A stretch of 64,000 nucleotides of DNA from Mya arenaria (GCF_026914265.1 NC_069136.1:15837225-15901224); one strand, 5' to 3'; shown: positions 1 through 11,717, numbered from the stretch's first letter. Numbers and translations are program-made. Notes: generated by a model from the sequence alone, not told the origin.

Positions 1-603
1 AGAGGAAGTGCAGTGTACAGGAACCATAACTCAATTTAAACTAATTACAGAGTTTATGCCCTTAGTTACTTTTTCTTGTCTGGAGTATCACTTCATAACT
101 ACTTGAAATAATTCAATAAAACTACATACAGTGATAGAATATAATGAGAAGAAGTGCAGTATGCAAGAATTATAACTAATTTAGCTTATTACAGTAATTT
201 CCCATTGTTTCTTTTCCTTGTCTGCAGCATAACTTGAAAACTAAGCAATGGAATGTAATGAATCTTCATTATTTGCTAAAGCACAATGAGAGGAGGTGCA
301 GTATACAATAACCTTAACCCTGTTTTAACTTTTCACTGAGTTATTGCCCATTGTTACTTTCCCTTGTTTGGAGCAAAACATAAAACTACTGGATGGAATT
401 CAATTAAACTTCATACAATGGTGAAGCACAATGAGAGGAAGTGCAGGGTACAGGAACCACAACTCTATTCAGCTAACTTTTCACCCATTGCCATTTTTTT
501 CTGTGGGCAGTGCAACTTCTTAATAACTCAATGGATTTTAATTAAACAACACACTTTGGTCAAGCATGATAAGTGGACAGTGTACAGTGGCAGTGTTCGG
601 TAA
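1..603 (+). pseudogene. Degenerate tandem C2H2 zinc-finger relic
   Basis: Four imperfect units of about 144 bp follow each other; each ends in a block like GAGAGGAAGTGCAG (near 1, 145, 288 and 432). The best unit (about 493-570) encodes a finger with spacing C-x2-C-x12-H-x4-H (FCGQCNF then HTLVKH). The unit before it keeps the His pair (HTMVKH) but has lost the Cys pair, and the two earlier units are more eroded and hold stop codons. The longest open stretch is 79 codons (364-603). C2H2 fingers normally bind nucleic acid, but the loss of ligands and frame implies a dead remnant, running off the left edge, of a poly-zinc-finger gene or of a transposon carrying fingers. Confidence 0.5.
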
Positions 604-869
604 CCTAGGAAATATGGTCTCTTTACAAAGAAATAGTATGCCATTCCTGTGTCCAGGCTACATAAGGGGGTATTCGTCACACCTGTGACAGCGCTAGTTT
701 TTTTTCCAAATTTGAATCAACCCAATTGCCATTTGAACTGTCCATTTTGGCTGGAAGGCCTCTTGAGAACACTGTGTCATAGCCATTGCATCATTGTTAG
801 AGTTGACTTTGGCTTCGACGTTGTAGGTCTGAACAAATAAGAAATAAGATCCTCTAAAATAAAAGGGAC
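604..869. other. Intergenic, no gene seen
   Basis: A 63-codon open stretch at 649-840 has no recognisable domain or splice context. Nothing else is supported. Confidence 0.5.
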
Positions 870-1163
870 TTAAAGGGGTTTAGAAATAGCACATAATGAT
901 TTCTTAGTTTAAATCATTGTTTATGAGTACAGATATCAGAAGCTATTGTTAAACCTTCTTGGATTTACGTGGCAGACAACCCCAGTAAATTTCGAATTGG
1001 AAAACTGCGTGAAAACTGCGAAAGGTACATGTGCCGTTAGCGATGTCTTACATCAGTAAGTAAAATTCAATGCGTTGTACACAACGATGTTAATGTTATG
1101 TAAGCTATTGGCATTTTTCTTTTTTTATTTCAATTGTATCATCTAGCGTTTAGTCCCTTTAAT
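870..1163 (-). repeat. TIR element, family R1 (TTAAAGGG ends)
   Basis: Short inverted ends (TTAAAGGGGTTTAG at the left; its partner TAGTCCCTTTAA at the right) bound about 294 bp. Read on minus, the interior matches the copies at 33489-33954 and 47425-47919, including GTTGTGTACAACGCATTGAA and TTTACTGGGGTTGTCT. This copy lacks the tRNA-like interior of the 47 kb copy, so it is an internal-deletion derivative. No coding capacity. Confidence 0.6.
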
Positions 1164-2450
1164 GTTATTGTAATATGCAGCAAGTATTGAAGCTTTATGA
1201 TCTGTTTTCTAGTGAGATTATGAGAAAATATTTGTGGCATCATTTTTTATTAAATTTCTAAAGAAATGAATAACAGCAGTGAAGAAACCAGCGAGGCCAT
1301 GATTTTGAACATCAGAGATATTAAAATCTGTAGCTGACGATACCAGGCCCCAAGTCCTTGACATATTTTATGTGTAACAGGTGTAAGTCTCATATTTAAA
1401 TAGCTAATTTACTTGTTTAAACTCGATTTCGAAAACCCAGACATAAAAATACTTTCCTTTAAAAGTCTTAAAATTCTTTAAAAGAAAATTGCACAATACA
1501 TTATACAACAAAAATAGTGAGATTAGCTTGATATTGTTATAAGTGATACCAGAGTGTTCGAGAAAATTGGGGCCAAGTATTTAAGACCTGTTTGTATTCT
1601 GGTTTAAGATCATCTTTGGGAGTTTTTTCTTAACAGAAAGTGCATCCTGGGCTGGTATTCAATATTGGTGTCAACCCATCGTCCATGACACCAGAGACAG
1701 TAATTGTGACCAATAAAGATCTCAAGACTTGAACCTGTTCATAATCTAGGGCCCAGGCAATGCAATTTATGTTGGCTGCATTTTGTTTTAAAGTTTGTCC
1801 CCGACTGTGTTATTTTACGCACTTACACTAAACAACGACTAGTTTTTACTAACTTTAACCGAAATTTGTCAATTCAAATCTAAAGGTATTTATTTTTAAT
1901 AGCGATTATATTTCGGAAAAGTAAAACAATTTTTTACATAGCTCTTAACATTTTTTTAACAATATGTTAACTAATTTAACATTTAAAGCCGTTTATTTGA
2001 TACTCTTACCGTATATTTTTTATTATATATAATATTACCATCGGGCTCCATGCCAGCAGCATAAATATTGAAATGTAAGGGGTATTTTAGTTCAATACAA
2101 CAATACAGTCTAGAATCGTTTTCACGAAAGTTTGCGTACATTCTTAAACGGAGTGTGCAATGTTTTACAGTGAAACAAGCTATAGATGTTGAGGCTCCAA
2201 AAGGAGAGACGTCGCTTATAGTTGTTAAAGAAACTGACTATAGATCAAATTAAAACATGCCTAGATAAAACGCGGGGCCCCTAACGGGATTGTTTACTTA
2301 AATCGGTCGTTTAAAAAATAAGATCGATTGCTCCCATGCTTGCGGCTTTGTGTAAGACCTTCTTTGTCATCCCAGACAAAAAAGAAATTTAGTTTCCTCG
2401 ATGCACAGTACTAAAAACAGACAAGAATAACTCAAGGCATGTTTTCTGTT
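1164..2450. other. Intergenic, no gene seen
   Basis: AT-rich sequence. A 61-codon open stretch at 2068-2253 shows no homology I recognise and no flanking splice sites that would make it an exon. Confidence 0.5.
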
Positions 2451-2639
2451 TTATTGAAGAAACGTATAAATAATAAAATGAATAATGCGAATTAAACTCC
2501 CCCTAAGTGTACCTTTAGCGTGCAGAAATCTCTTATTGATCTCCCGTCTTGACATGACATAGATAAACGCCACAACATGTACGCAGTAGGCGGCGGTACA
2601 TGTGATCATGTATAAGTATATGTAATTAAAACCCGCCAA

Positions 2640-3520
2640 TGGAATAGCCCGTTATATAAAGTAACATTCACGTGTTAGCGCGCATTCCAGAATGTTAGTG
2701 TTAGTAACTGAAATAGACTTTAGTATCATTGATGACGTGTTCACAAGACACATGAACAGACTATACTTTGGCAAAAACTAGATCAATGGTGACCAATAGG
2801 GGAATTTTCAGGGGGACCCCAAACGGGTGAAAACGCAAATACTATCAAATGAAATCCACGTCTCGTGTGAGGTTTGATAAGATGTGACCTGCAATATAGT
2901 GTACATTTGTATTTGAATTATTGCGTGAGCCAATGGCAGTTGAGGATTTTTCAAATTTGCTGTTAATTAATTTTACGTAACGTAAGATGCACTAAAATAG
3001 TTTCGTAAGAGAAAATTTAGTCTATTTTTACATCAGGGCTAACTTGTTAAACTAGTGTTAGTAATAAATTGTACCTTACCTTGTATTCTTGGTGTTTGCA
3101 TTTTTGTGAGGGCCAATGACAATCGATGATTTTTCTAAATTTCAGTCATTAATAATTTCACGTATGTATACATGTATGTAAATCGATTTCTAACGAATGC
3201 ACCAGCAAACACCACTAAGTTATAGTCCAATTGTGACGATCGATAGAAAATATATCGGGCGTACCTCGGCCAGATCGTCAAAATTGACCTCTTAACATAA
3301 TCATAGAAATTATGAAACTTAATTGATTAAAAACAAAAACATTTGTCAGACATGGTTTATACCATACCACTTGTATATGGTCCAGGGAGATAACTATAAT
3401 ATAATTTTGATCATTCTTCTACAAAGTGACCTCCCATAACAAGTCTGCTATCACAAGGCCAGACAATAAAGTTTGAATACTATATTTCAAAATTTTAACA
3501 CAATTTTTTTGTCTTTCATA
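2640..3520. other. Intergenic with a diverged two-copy repeat
   Basis: Two related stretches about 177 bp apart (about 2905-2985 and 3082-3165) share GCCAATG(G/A)CA, GA(G/T)GATTTTTC and a downstream TTTTACGTA or TTTCACGTA. No gene was found. Confidence 0.35.
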
Positions 3521-3526
3521 TAGACA

Positions 3527-4190
3527 CTCACCTGGCTTTTCACTTTAAAACAGCCCAAAGTGAAAAAATGGCTGCAACTGGCTGCTTTAGAACAAGCCAC
3601 TGGGGCGGGTTCAGGATTTTGCGTTGGAGGGGCGCTTATGAAGCACAACCGAGAACGATATGCTCACTTCGCATAAAATACAAACAATACATGTTTAAAT
3701 GTGTTAATTGGGGTTTGAAGTCGTCCCAAAGAAAAGATTGAGACATTTTAGTCTGAAATATTGCATTCAAGTGCATTATTTTCTTATTGTTCCTCGGATA
3801 TTGATATAAAAAGTTAAACTTGAACAATTTAAGAGGGGGGGGGGGCGCCGGGTGCGCCCATGCCTTAAACCGAAAGTGATCCAAGACACAAAATTTAATC
3901 ACAAGAAAACATAACGTTGACCAATTCAGCGTCTCACAAAGTTGAGTGAAAATACTTGACCTGACTGAATACTTGACCCTCAGGTCAAGACGGAATAAGG
4001 CTACCGTGAAACAACCAACTGACAGTGTTTCCCAGGCAATGTTTTTCAATTATTTACACTGGAAACTTTTTTTTGCAATACAGTGTCACATTATGTCAAG
4101 TTCTATGCAAAAGGAGCACCCGTTTCTTTTCTTGCATTCAACTTTAATAAAATATTGATACTTGAACACAAGCACTCCTCGTATGAGTTC
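3527..4190 (+). repeat. Dispersed repeat R2, copy 1 (split by an insertion)
   Basis: The outer parts match copy 2 at 5133-5770: GACACT(C/A)ACCTGGCTT at the left, AATTTAATCACAAGAAAAC in the middle, and GAACACAAGCACTC at the right. Copy 2 has no equivalent of about 3597-3875, so that block is an insertion into this copy. No ORF with a recognisable product. Confidence 0.6.
3597..3875. repeat. G-run element inserted in R2 (related to 27338-27660)
   Basis: Begins GCCACTGGGGCGGGTTCAGG and ends near a G run followed by CGCCGGGTGCGCCC. The same two end motifs bound 27338-27660. Copy 2 of R2 represents the empty site. Superfamily not determined; hAT-like ends are possible. Confidence 0.45.
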
Positions 4191-4307
4191 ATTTTGACGA
4201 TCTGCTAAAAATGAAGCTAGCGCAGCGAGGCCGCAGGCCAGGAAAGCTCGTACCATTTTCTGTAGATCGCCAAAATGAACTCTTAACTTATTTGGTGTTC
4301 GAACTAA

Positions 4308-4690
4308 GTTGACCTACTACCTCCGCCCTTTCTGTAGTCACGTGTAATTTTGGCGCGAAAGTTAAACTGCACAGGCGTTACATTAAATGAGTGTCGGGTG
4401 ATGGTAAATTGTCGCGGCGTTGTTAACATTTTATAAAAACAAATAAAATGGATTGACGATTGTACCAAAAATGCAAAAGCACCGTAACATGAAGGTTAAT
4501 ATCATAAAAAATGATGATATGTAGGTTGTTAGAATCACCTAGGTTCGTTTGCATCGTACAAAACTTTACTGGGATGACCTCGTTAAGTTTGTTTTATAAA
4601 ATGATCAACAAAAGATTGCATATTTTGGTACTGACTTTGATTGATTGGTAGTTTATTAGAAAGAGCATAATAAAGGAAGAAACGTAAATG
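4308..4690 (+). repeat. Dispersed repeat R3, copy 1
   Basis: Aligns along most of its length with 13530-13860. Shared segments include TTGGCGCGAAAGTTAAACTG, ATTAAATGAGTGTCGGG and TCAACAAAAGATTGC, with a common tail AAGGAAGAAACG. Termini are not defined. Confidence 0.6.
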
Positions 4691-5132
4691 AGATATTTGT
4701 CTTTTGAATATTGCAACAAAAATATTTTGATTGTGCACTGAATAGACGTCAATACGATTTGACAGCGGAATACACATCAATTTCAAATTCAAGTTTATGA
4801 CGTAAGCTTCAACTGCTTCCAAAAAACGGCACCCTTAACTGTCAATCATACTTACTTCGCGCATGCGCAAAGGGCAGAGCGATCTAAATCATCGACAAAA
4901 TACTCTCTACGTAAATTAATGTTTATATTCACCGTCAGATCTGCTCTACATGATATGGAGCGGTAGTTGAGAGGGTGAATCCTCGATTGTCATTTGCCAA
5001 CAAATATATGCGAACACCAATTTCTGTATTAACATCCGGACATCCGGATCTTTTAACGAAGGGGGGGGGGGGCAGATAACTGCTGTGGTCTTGAGCATAA
5101 TGACCTAAGACCACAGTTGTTTTAAATATATG

Positions 5133-5770
5133 TTTCATAAAGACACTAACCTGGCTTATAATTTTCAAACAGTCCAAATTGAAATACAAGCAACTGGCTT
5201 CTGTATAACAATCCAACATACACAATTTAATCACAAGAAAACATCATTCGGAACTCTTCGGCCATTTTCAATTGAAAACAACCTGAGGATGTATGCCGGT
5301 ACATCAGTAGAAGTAGTTCATATAATTTTAAAGTAGTAATAGTAGTAGTTAAGTATAGTATTTTAACATTTATGTTGTATTACTAAGCTTAAATTGAGTA
5401 TCAGTGACTTGCATTACTGCTTAAGTAATTAAGATTCCCAAGAGTAAAGTCATAAATTTAATTGCTAAATTAAAATTACTACGCAATCTACTTGCAGGGT
5501 AGAAAATGTAAAAAGAGTTCTGACATTACAAACCGTCCATAGACATCCGAGGTAGTTTTCGATGGAATATGGCCGAAACAACAAACAACTAATTTAAGAC
5601 TTCCACAGGCTATGCTTTTTCCATTATTTACAATGGAAACTATCAATTTTTGCAAAACAGTGTCAAATATGTTAAATTCCATGCAAAATGAGCGTCTATT
5701 TCGTCTCTTTCATTCAACTTCAAATAAATATTGATAATTGAACACAAGCACTCTTTCCATCTGTATTAAC
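5133..5770 (+). repeat. Dispersed repeat R2, copy 2 (carries a MITE)
   Basis: Matches both arms of copy 1 (3527-4190). It lacks the G-run insertion of copy 1 but is itself interrupted after TCACAAGAAAACAT by the MITE-9 copy at 5245-5577. The two copies therefore date two independent insertions. Confidence 0.55.
5245..5577 (+). mobile_element. MITE-9 copy A (right end eroded)
   Basis: The left terminus CATTCGGAACTCTTCGGCC and the following TATGCCGGTACATCAGT match the family at 11382, 20106 and 51910. The right terminus keeps ATCCGAGGTAGTTTTCGAT and ATGGCCGA, then loses similarity, so no target duplication can be read. Non-coding. Confidence 0.65.
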
Positions 5771-6171
5771 ATCCGGTCGACGGGGAAGACAACTGTAATA
5801 TTGAGCCTAATTATCTAAGCTTTTCTGTTCCCCTCGAGTTCTCAACAGATATATTTAAGATTCTTCCAATTTCTTTTAAATTCATATTGATGTTGAAATC
5901 TAATGAACGTAAATAGTTAAAACGTTTCTTTGTGGTGGGTCTAGATGGGGCCTGAATCAGGAAATTGCTGAACTGTGCATGTTATAAAATGGTATGTGAA
6001 ATAAAAACATGAGTCTGAAATATATAGAAATTAATCAGCACTTCAGTTGCATTATATACCGTATTCCATCTTAGCTGTAAGAACAATACATCGATTGTCG
6101 AAACTTTATTAAATAGCATAGAAATAGATTTGCTGAGCCGATGTGGACCTCTATTTCCCTGTATTTGTAAT
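5771..6171. other. Intergenic, no gene seen
   Basis: AT-rich sequence with no ORF, splice context or repeat that I recognise. Confidence 0.45.
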
Positions 6172-6387
6172 GATCCATGGATCTACTGTAAAGGGCGATC
6201 GAGTTGTTGTAAATGGCCATGGATCTGCTGTATGGGGCCATGGATCTGCTGTAAAGGGCCATGGATCTGCTGTATGGGGCCATGGATCTGCTGTATGGGG
6301 CCATGGATCTGCTGTATGGGGCCATGGATCTGCTGTAAAGGGCCATGGATCTGCTGTATGGGGCCATGGATCTGCTGTATAGGGCCA
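6172..6387. repeat. 21-bp minisatellite, about 10 copies
   Basis: Unit GGCCATGGATCTGCTGTATGG, with AAAGGG/ATGGGG variants alternating. Because 21 is a multiple of three and the unit lacks stops in most frames, it creates artificial ORFs on both strands. Each unit carries the palindrome CCATGG. Confidence 0.9.
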
Positions 6388-6961
6388 CATTTGCGAATTC
6401 TGTTGTGCAAGAACTTGAGCCCTACAAAAGTTTAGATATTACGTACAATGATAATTTATAGTTCAATCAACAATCGATCAACATCAATCATTCGACAGCT
6501 AAAGTAGAATGTCCTCTGTTTCGTTCATAAGCCTATGGGAGTTATTGGTTCATAAAGTAATAATAAATAGCGGATGTTTCTTGAATATCGGTGTAAGATC
6601 GCGGCTTATTACACCGAAAAATAACAGAGAGCATTTTTTATCACGTGTGAAATAATTTTTATCTTACAACAAAAGTTCAACAAAGTGTTTCTTTCAGTTA
6701 TGCTTATATTTAAGAAAACCAATGTCAATTCAATTGGAAAAAATCGTGAGCACATTTAATGTATTTTTCGTTTCAGCATATTGAACGCTGGGTTTCTAAC
6801 ATTACAACGCATCGGAACCAAACACTAAGATCCGTGAACAAAACAACTGATAATCCTATGTTATTAGTCGGTTAATCTGGTTGGTTGTATCACTTGTTAC
6901 TTGCGCCAAGTCTATATAGAACGAGACATGGCTGGTCGAATGCAATGTAGCCTTAAACTGC
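6388..6961. other. Intergenic, no gene seen
   Basis: No ORF or repeat recognised. Confidence 0.45.
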
Positions 6962-7339
6962 TTAAAGTGACAATCTTATTCAGAATCAATACATACACAT
7001 GTATAACAAACATACATTTTGACTGATAAACCTTTAACTTCTTACTAAATAATATATTTATGGAAAATATTAATTACTGATAATAAGATTGTAACCGTGT
7101 ATTTAATAGCTGGAAATTCAAAAAATATTAAATGATTGGTGAATGCTTAAAGATTTTCTGTGATCTTCTATTGTCTGACAATGTAATAATACCGTGTTTT
7201 TATGCACTTTCTGTCAAATTAAACTTGGTATCCGTTTATAAGAACCATCATTTTCGACATATATTCATCCTTTTTGAAATATTAAAACAACAGTATTAAT
7301 TGTGGTAAATCTTATGTCGAAGTAAGAGTGCATCTTTAA
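6962..7339 (-). mobile_element. MITE family R4 (CTTAAAG ends)
   Basis: Inverted ends CTTAAAGTGACAATCTTATTC (left) and the complement of AAGAGTGCATCTTTAAG (right). On minus the interior matches 28660-29036 over its length, with shared GCATTCACCAATCATTTA and CAGCTATTAAATACA(C/G). Partial copies lie near 14693, 15763, 19905 and 21940. Non-coding. Confidence 0.65.
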
Positions 7340-7779
7340 GTCAAACGATCACACAAAACAACTAACTTATATAGTATTTATCATGTTCCATATAGGAAAT
7401 ACCTATAAGGCAAAGGTGAAATATCATTGAATATGGTTTCCTTTTGCGAAAACAGCGACAAAAAGAGATGTTAAATGCATCCACTGTCACCGGTACTTTA
7501 ACTGATAAGTATTAAATGCAAAGAATGTCAACAAATACAGCAGGATGGAAATAATGCTTTAAAGCTTTTAGTTTAGTTTTATGCTGTTAAAATGCCTACG
7601 TCTACCGTGCTGTTAGTGTTAACGTCTAAATTCGAGACCTACCAGCTAAAAGTGTGTTGTTTTTTTTTAATTCGGGTAGTACCAATACTGATTGCATTAA
7701 TATAAATGATGAGAGTAGCACATGTGGCAAAAGAATGGAGGTGTTAAGGTATCAAAGACCGGTAATCAAACAAAACTAA
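7340..7779. other. Intergenic, no gene seen
   Basis: No feature recognised. Confidence 0.4.
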
Positions 7780-8568
7780 TGCTGTGAAATCATTTATATT
7801 CGTTGGCATGAAATTTCGTGGTTTGCCGAAATAATACAATTTCGTGGGTACTTGAATTCGTGGTTTTTCATTTTTGAATAAGAAAATTTGAATATGCGAT
7901 CGTCTGCATAATCTGCACGCGCTGGCCCTTGATTTCCGTCTTCTACGTCACACGGTTTATGACACACACGAAAGTGGTACGAGATGCCAATTAGTGCATT
8001 TACCCATGTCAATTATCGATTTGATTGGGAATTAAGGTCATAAAAGAAGATGTACCCTAATCATAAATACAGATAGGGGAAGCCATTGAATACCAATTAA
8101 GAATTTTGCACCGAAAAGGTGCGTATATTTGAGTAAACAAGATCATTTTAATATTCATTCACACGTTTTTGTTTAATAAATATATTGAACGCGTTGTTTT
8201 GTACTTTGTACTCAGTAACCTCCAATGTAATCGATTAATTATTTCATTAAATAAAAAGATCGAGTACCGACACTCATCACGGACATCTTGTAAACCTGGA
8301 GATTTTTATTAACAGCACACGTTTAAACACGTGCTTCTGTCATTTGGTTCATAAAAACACATTTAATTGATTTGGTTTATTATTTGTTCAAGGAAGATAT
8401 ACTGTATTAACAAAACAATGATCAATAGTAAAATGTACATAACATATCAGTTGAAAAAGTGAATAAAGGGTCTATATTTCGTGGGATCTTAAATTCGTGG
8501 ATCACCCTACCCACGAAAACCACGAACATTAATGCCCCACGAACATTAATGATTTCACAGTAAACACA
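7780..8568. mobile_element. Non-autonomous TIR element (TTCGTGG motif)
   Basis: The left end CTGTGAAATCATTTATATTC and the right end (complement CTGTGAAATCATTAATGTTC) form inverted termini. Inside both ends several CCACGAA/TTCGTGG blocks alternate. About 790 bp; a 72-codon stretch on minus (7794-8012) is just the repeat translated. No transposase seen. Confidence 0.6.
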
Positions 8569-8949
8569 AACTTGCGCTTGGGTGCACGAACTCTTTCGTG
8601 GAAACCATGTGTTTTTTTATTATTAAACAACGTTAAAGAACGTTATTATTACACAACGTTTTATCCTATCTTTATCGTGCTTATATCTTACAAATAGTCC
8701 ATCGGATACTATGGAAAGATTCAAGCAAAAAATACATATTGCTATGAGAACTACGAATTCCTTACAAGTTAGAATGAGGTTTCATAAACCTTTCCTCTAT
8801 TTTAATTTTACCTAAGGTTTCCTCCTTTTTAAAGATATGTTCAAATCTAAAATCCTTCTTTATCAATTAGAAATGTGTCCGGTAGTATAACTTAGTAAGT
8901 TTGCTTAGTTATTTAATAGAGCGTTAGGTAATGCAATAATTAAACTCAC
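8569..8949. other. Intergenic or intron, no gene seen
   Basis: If the exon at 8950-9100 belongs to a longer gene, this is its next intron. No further exon was identified. Confidence 0.4.
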
Positions 8950-9100
8950 TCTTTGCAAACAGCACCACAAACCAGGCCTGTGATGAGGGGGTTGTGTCCT
9001 TCAATTTTGCTGACAAGCTCAGGACAAAATGAGGCCTCACATTGCGCCTCGGTTTCGTCTGTACCGAACTGACCAAGGAGCTGCTTGGCCAAATCTAGGA
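8950..9100 (-). CDS. Internal exon of an unidentified Cys-containing protein
   Basis: On minus, a pyrimidine-rich acceptor (CCTAATTTCTTAG) precedes 151 bases that stay open in one frame and end at a consensus donor (AAGA then GTGAGT). The peptide reads LDLAKQLLGQFGTDETEAQC, then EASFCPELVSKIEG, then GLVCGAVCK. It has four cysteines as C-x4-C...C-x3-C and an amphipathic start, suggesting a small disulfide-linked domain. It enters in phase 1 and leaves in phase 2. The signal-peptide exon at 11041-11127 lies upstream on the same strand, but its donor is phase 0, so the two cannot be joined directly: an unseen exon lies between, or they are separate genes. I do not recognise the family. Strong splice sites plus a coding-like peptide make this more than a random ORF. 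Confidence 0.5.
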
Positions 9101-10100
9101 CTAAGAAATTAGGTAATGGTACGTAGAACAAGATCTACATTCAAATAACTGCATGCAATATATATTGATGAGTAGCTACACAACGCTTTGTCAATTATAC
9201 ATGCATAACCAGACTGTCATAAATCGCTCACTTGAGTAAACAATTCACTCTTTTTTCTCGAGATTTTGAAAATTGCTAGTATAACATGCAACTGTGCAAC
9301 TTAAGCCGTATCTGTTATGATTAGGTCATTTTTTTGCAGTTGAAATGTCTTGGTGTTTATTGCTGTGGCTTCAAAACCAAGGAAGTAAAACATTTTGCCA
9401 AATAGGTCCGTAATCTGGTATATTGAATTTGTTGGTAACTGATACACAATTAGCCTACACAATTTATACACAACATGGTCATCAAAACTGAGAAAGTAGG
9501 TCAAAAAGACGAAGTCAAAAGCATACAAAGAAACTATTGATATGTGTTTCAAAAACTATAAACGTACAGATACGTATAAAGCTACACGACTAAAAACAAA
9601 CAAAAAACAGCCCGAAAGATTTTAAAAAAACTGTACAAATATTCGAATGGCCTATTTTGTAGCTTTAACGTTAAGAACATAAGTAATGAACGGAAATATA
9701 GATGACTACTCAAGTAAAGTATTAGTGGTTTAAGGTAAAGAAGTTTTTAAGGCAAAAAACAAACAAACCATATCGCACGATGGATGACGTATGATCACAA
9801 AAGCGTAATGCGCTAAAATGTTTAAATTGATGTAATTGATTAAGCTATTATACATTAAACCATTAGGCGACTCTGTTTTTTATATTTTAATTAATTGTCA
9901 ACCTTGTAAGTCATCATAATTTAGCAACCTTTTACAAACAAAAAAAACACACAAAAAAACATACTCAATGCAATTTCGATATTAACCCCATAAAACTCAT
10001 ATATAATAGACAATGCACCTCCTAAAAACAATCCGCATTGGCATTGTCGGAACTGTCAGATTTTGAGTGTTTGGAATCTTTCAAAATAATTTTACCGGAC
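9101..10100. other. Intergenic or intron, no gene seen
   Basis: An 83-codon open stretch on minus (9301-9552) is low-complexity and hydrophobic with no motif. A missing exon linking 11041-11127 to 8950-9100 could be here, but I could not place it. Confidence 0.4.
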
Positions 10101-10730
10101 GTGTTTTCCGGTCATGTGATCAGTACTGAAAAAAAAAACCGTCGTACATCCCCCATGTACGATGAGTCATGCGCAACAACGCGCCATTTCTAATTTCTTT
10201 TATTGTATGGTTTATGAAAATTTTATTATGTCATTTCAATAAAGTCCAATCAACTATATAACTATATAAGTAAGCAAGACTTATAATTAAAATTTAAAAT
10301 AAATAATTGTAAAAAACGCGATTTTAAGAAGAACTATTTGACGCCAATATTGATTTAAAATTACTGCACTTTATGACGTCAGTAAATAACGTAGCGCGCA
10401 TTTTTGATGAAATGTACAAAAGTGCGTTTTCTACGTCAATTTTTCCACGAATTGATAAATTTAGAAATGCAAGAAAAAATATCAATCATGTTTTTCCTGT
10501 CCGGATGGAAAAATCCGACCCTCGGGTACGCTGCGTGGCGGGTTATTCGGCAAACCTCGTTACCGGCTTACTCGCGTGCCCTCCGGTCGGGTTTTATCTC
10601 CGAACCGGAAACACATGATACTTATACTCTCATGCCAGGGGACGACTCTTTACTGGCTTGAGGTCCACATTTTGAAAGATTGACCAAAAGTTTCTGAATC
10701 CCTTGTTGGACCCTCACTGTGAAAAAAAAA
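10101..10730. repeat. Probable dispersed repeat with short open frames
   Basis: Contains a relatively GC-rich block (10500-10660, with AATCCGACCCTCGGGTACGC) inside AT-rich DNA. Two overlapping open stretches of 81 and 85 codons read it in different frames without any domain. Its composition contrast and lack of gene structure suggest transposon-derived sequence; no second copy is in this window. Confidence 0.3.
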
Positions 10731-10805
10731 TATTAGGGAAAAGCACGACACTTTTGTTTAATGTCGCCCTGGAATTGGTTTATTTATTGTAAACTCATCA
10801 AAAAA

Positions 10806-10860
10806 AGAGCAATCATTTTGATACCAGCGGCACAGTGTCAATCAGCAAAATGATTGCTCA
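10806..10860. repeat. Short inverted repeat (hairpin)
   Basis: Perfect 15-base arms GAGCAATCATTTTG(A/C) around a loop of about 25 bases. Could fold as a hairpin; function unknown. Confidence 0.6.
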
Positions 10861-11040
10861 GTGTCATTCGACGCTTACCTTTTACTCCGTTATTCTATTG
10901 TTATCAGGTGACTGTTTGACAGCGGTATGGATCGTTATCGAATAGAAGCTTAACAAAAAGGTGTGTTGTTTTGCTCACGGAGCTTAAAACATGTGCGCTT
11001 GCCGGTGCTTAAAAGTAATAGCAAAAGTGCATGGTCTTAC

Positions 11041-11127
11041 TATCGTATCTGCCATGAATCTGTCCTGCACAACATGAGCCGAGAACACGAATGGCAGCAA
11101 AGCCAGAAACAATACCGCTGTCTTCAT
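11041..11127 (-). CDS. Signal-peptide first exon of an unidentified secreted protein
   Basis: An ATG on minus opens 29 codons: MKTAVLFLALLPFVFSAHVV followed by QDRFMADTI, and then a consensus donor GTAAGA in phase 0. A basic n-region (Lys2), a ten-residue hydrophobic core and a small-residue cleavage site (FSA) are textbook secretory features, and their pairing with a good donor argues for a real first exon. Read past the donor, the ORF stops after 14 more codons. The next recognisable exon on this strand (8950-9100) needs a phase-1 partner. Product unknown; a small secreted or shell/mucus protein is plausible but unproven. Confidence 0.5.
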
Positions 11128-11381
11128 TGCTGTACCTTGATGGTGTCTAGGGAAGAAAACGATATTGTATTGCAATGTGTTTCAAACGGCTTATATTATT
11201 TCGAATGAAAATAAAGACACAAAACCTTATTTAAGCAAACGTCAGTAATGAGCTTGTTATACACGATGTAAGAAAAAAGATATTTCCAAAAGTTTATTTT
11301 CTAACCATCCAAAATAATGAGATTACCATTCAAAGGCGGTAGAATCTAGACGAAATATTTTAATTGTTGGAAACGTATCTT

Positions 11382-11717
11382 CATTCGGAACTCCTCGGCC
11401 ATTTTTTTCAAAAACAACCTCGGATGTATGCCGGTACATCTGTTGAAGTAGTCCGTATTTTTTTTAATAAAAGCATTAATTAAATGTAGTGTTTAAGAGT
11501 TGTATTTATTGCTCTCAGTTTAAATTGATTGCCAGTGAAGTGTATTATTGCAAACATAATTACGATTCCCAAGAGTTAAGTCATAAATTTTAACTACTAA
11601 ATAAGATTACTACGCGATCTATTTGCAGCGGACTTAAACGTACCACTTTTTAAGTATGTAAACCGTCCATATACATCCGAGGTTGTTTTTGAAAAAATGG
11701 CCGAGGAGTTCCGAATG
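11382..11717. mobile_element. MITE-9 copy B, intact
   Basis: Perfect 25-base inverted termini (CATTCGGAACTCCTCGGCCA...) with imperfect inverted similarity further inward. Flanked by an exact 9-bp direct repeat ACGTATCTT, a target-site duplication. Long inverted ends and 9-bp duplications are typical of Mutator-like (MULE) elements. 336 bp, non-coding. Confidence 0.85.

Noticed and set aside
2451-2639. Minus ORF of 62 codons with a hydrophobic segment (YCVHVVAFIYVMSRREINKR)
   Set aside because: A transmembrane-like stretch followed by basic residues is suggestive, but no consensus splice sites or homologous exon support it.
6071-6435. Several 75-105-codon ORFs over the 21-bp repeat
   Set aside because: Five overlapping frames on both strands are open only because of the repeat period.
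10373-10661. Two overlapping 81- and 85-codon ORFs
   Set aside because: Different frames of one GC-richer repeat-like block, no domain and no splice context.
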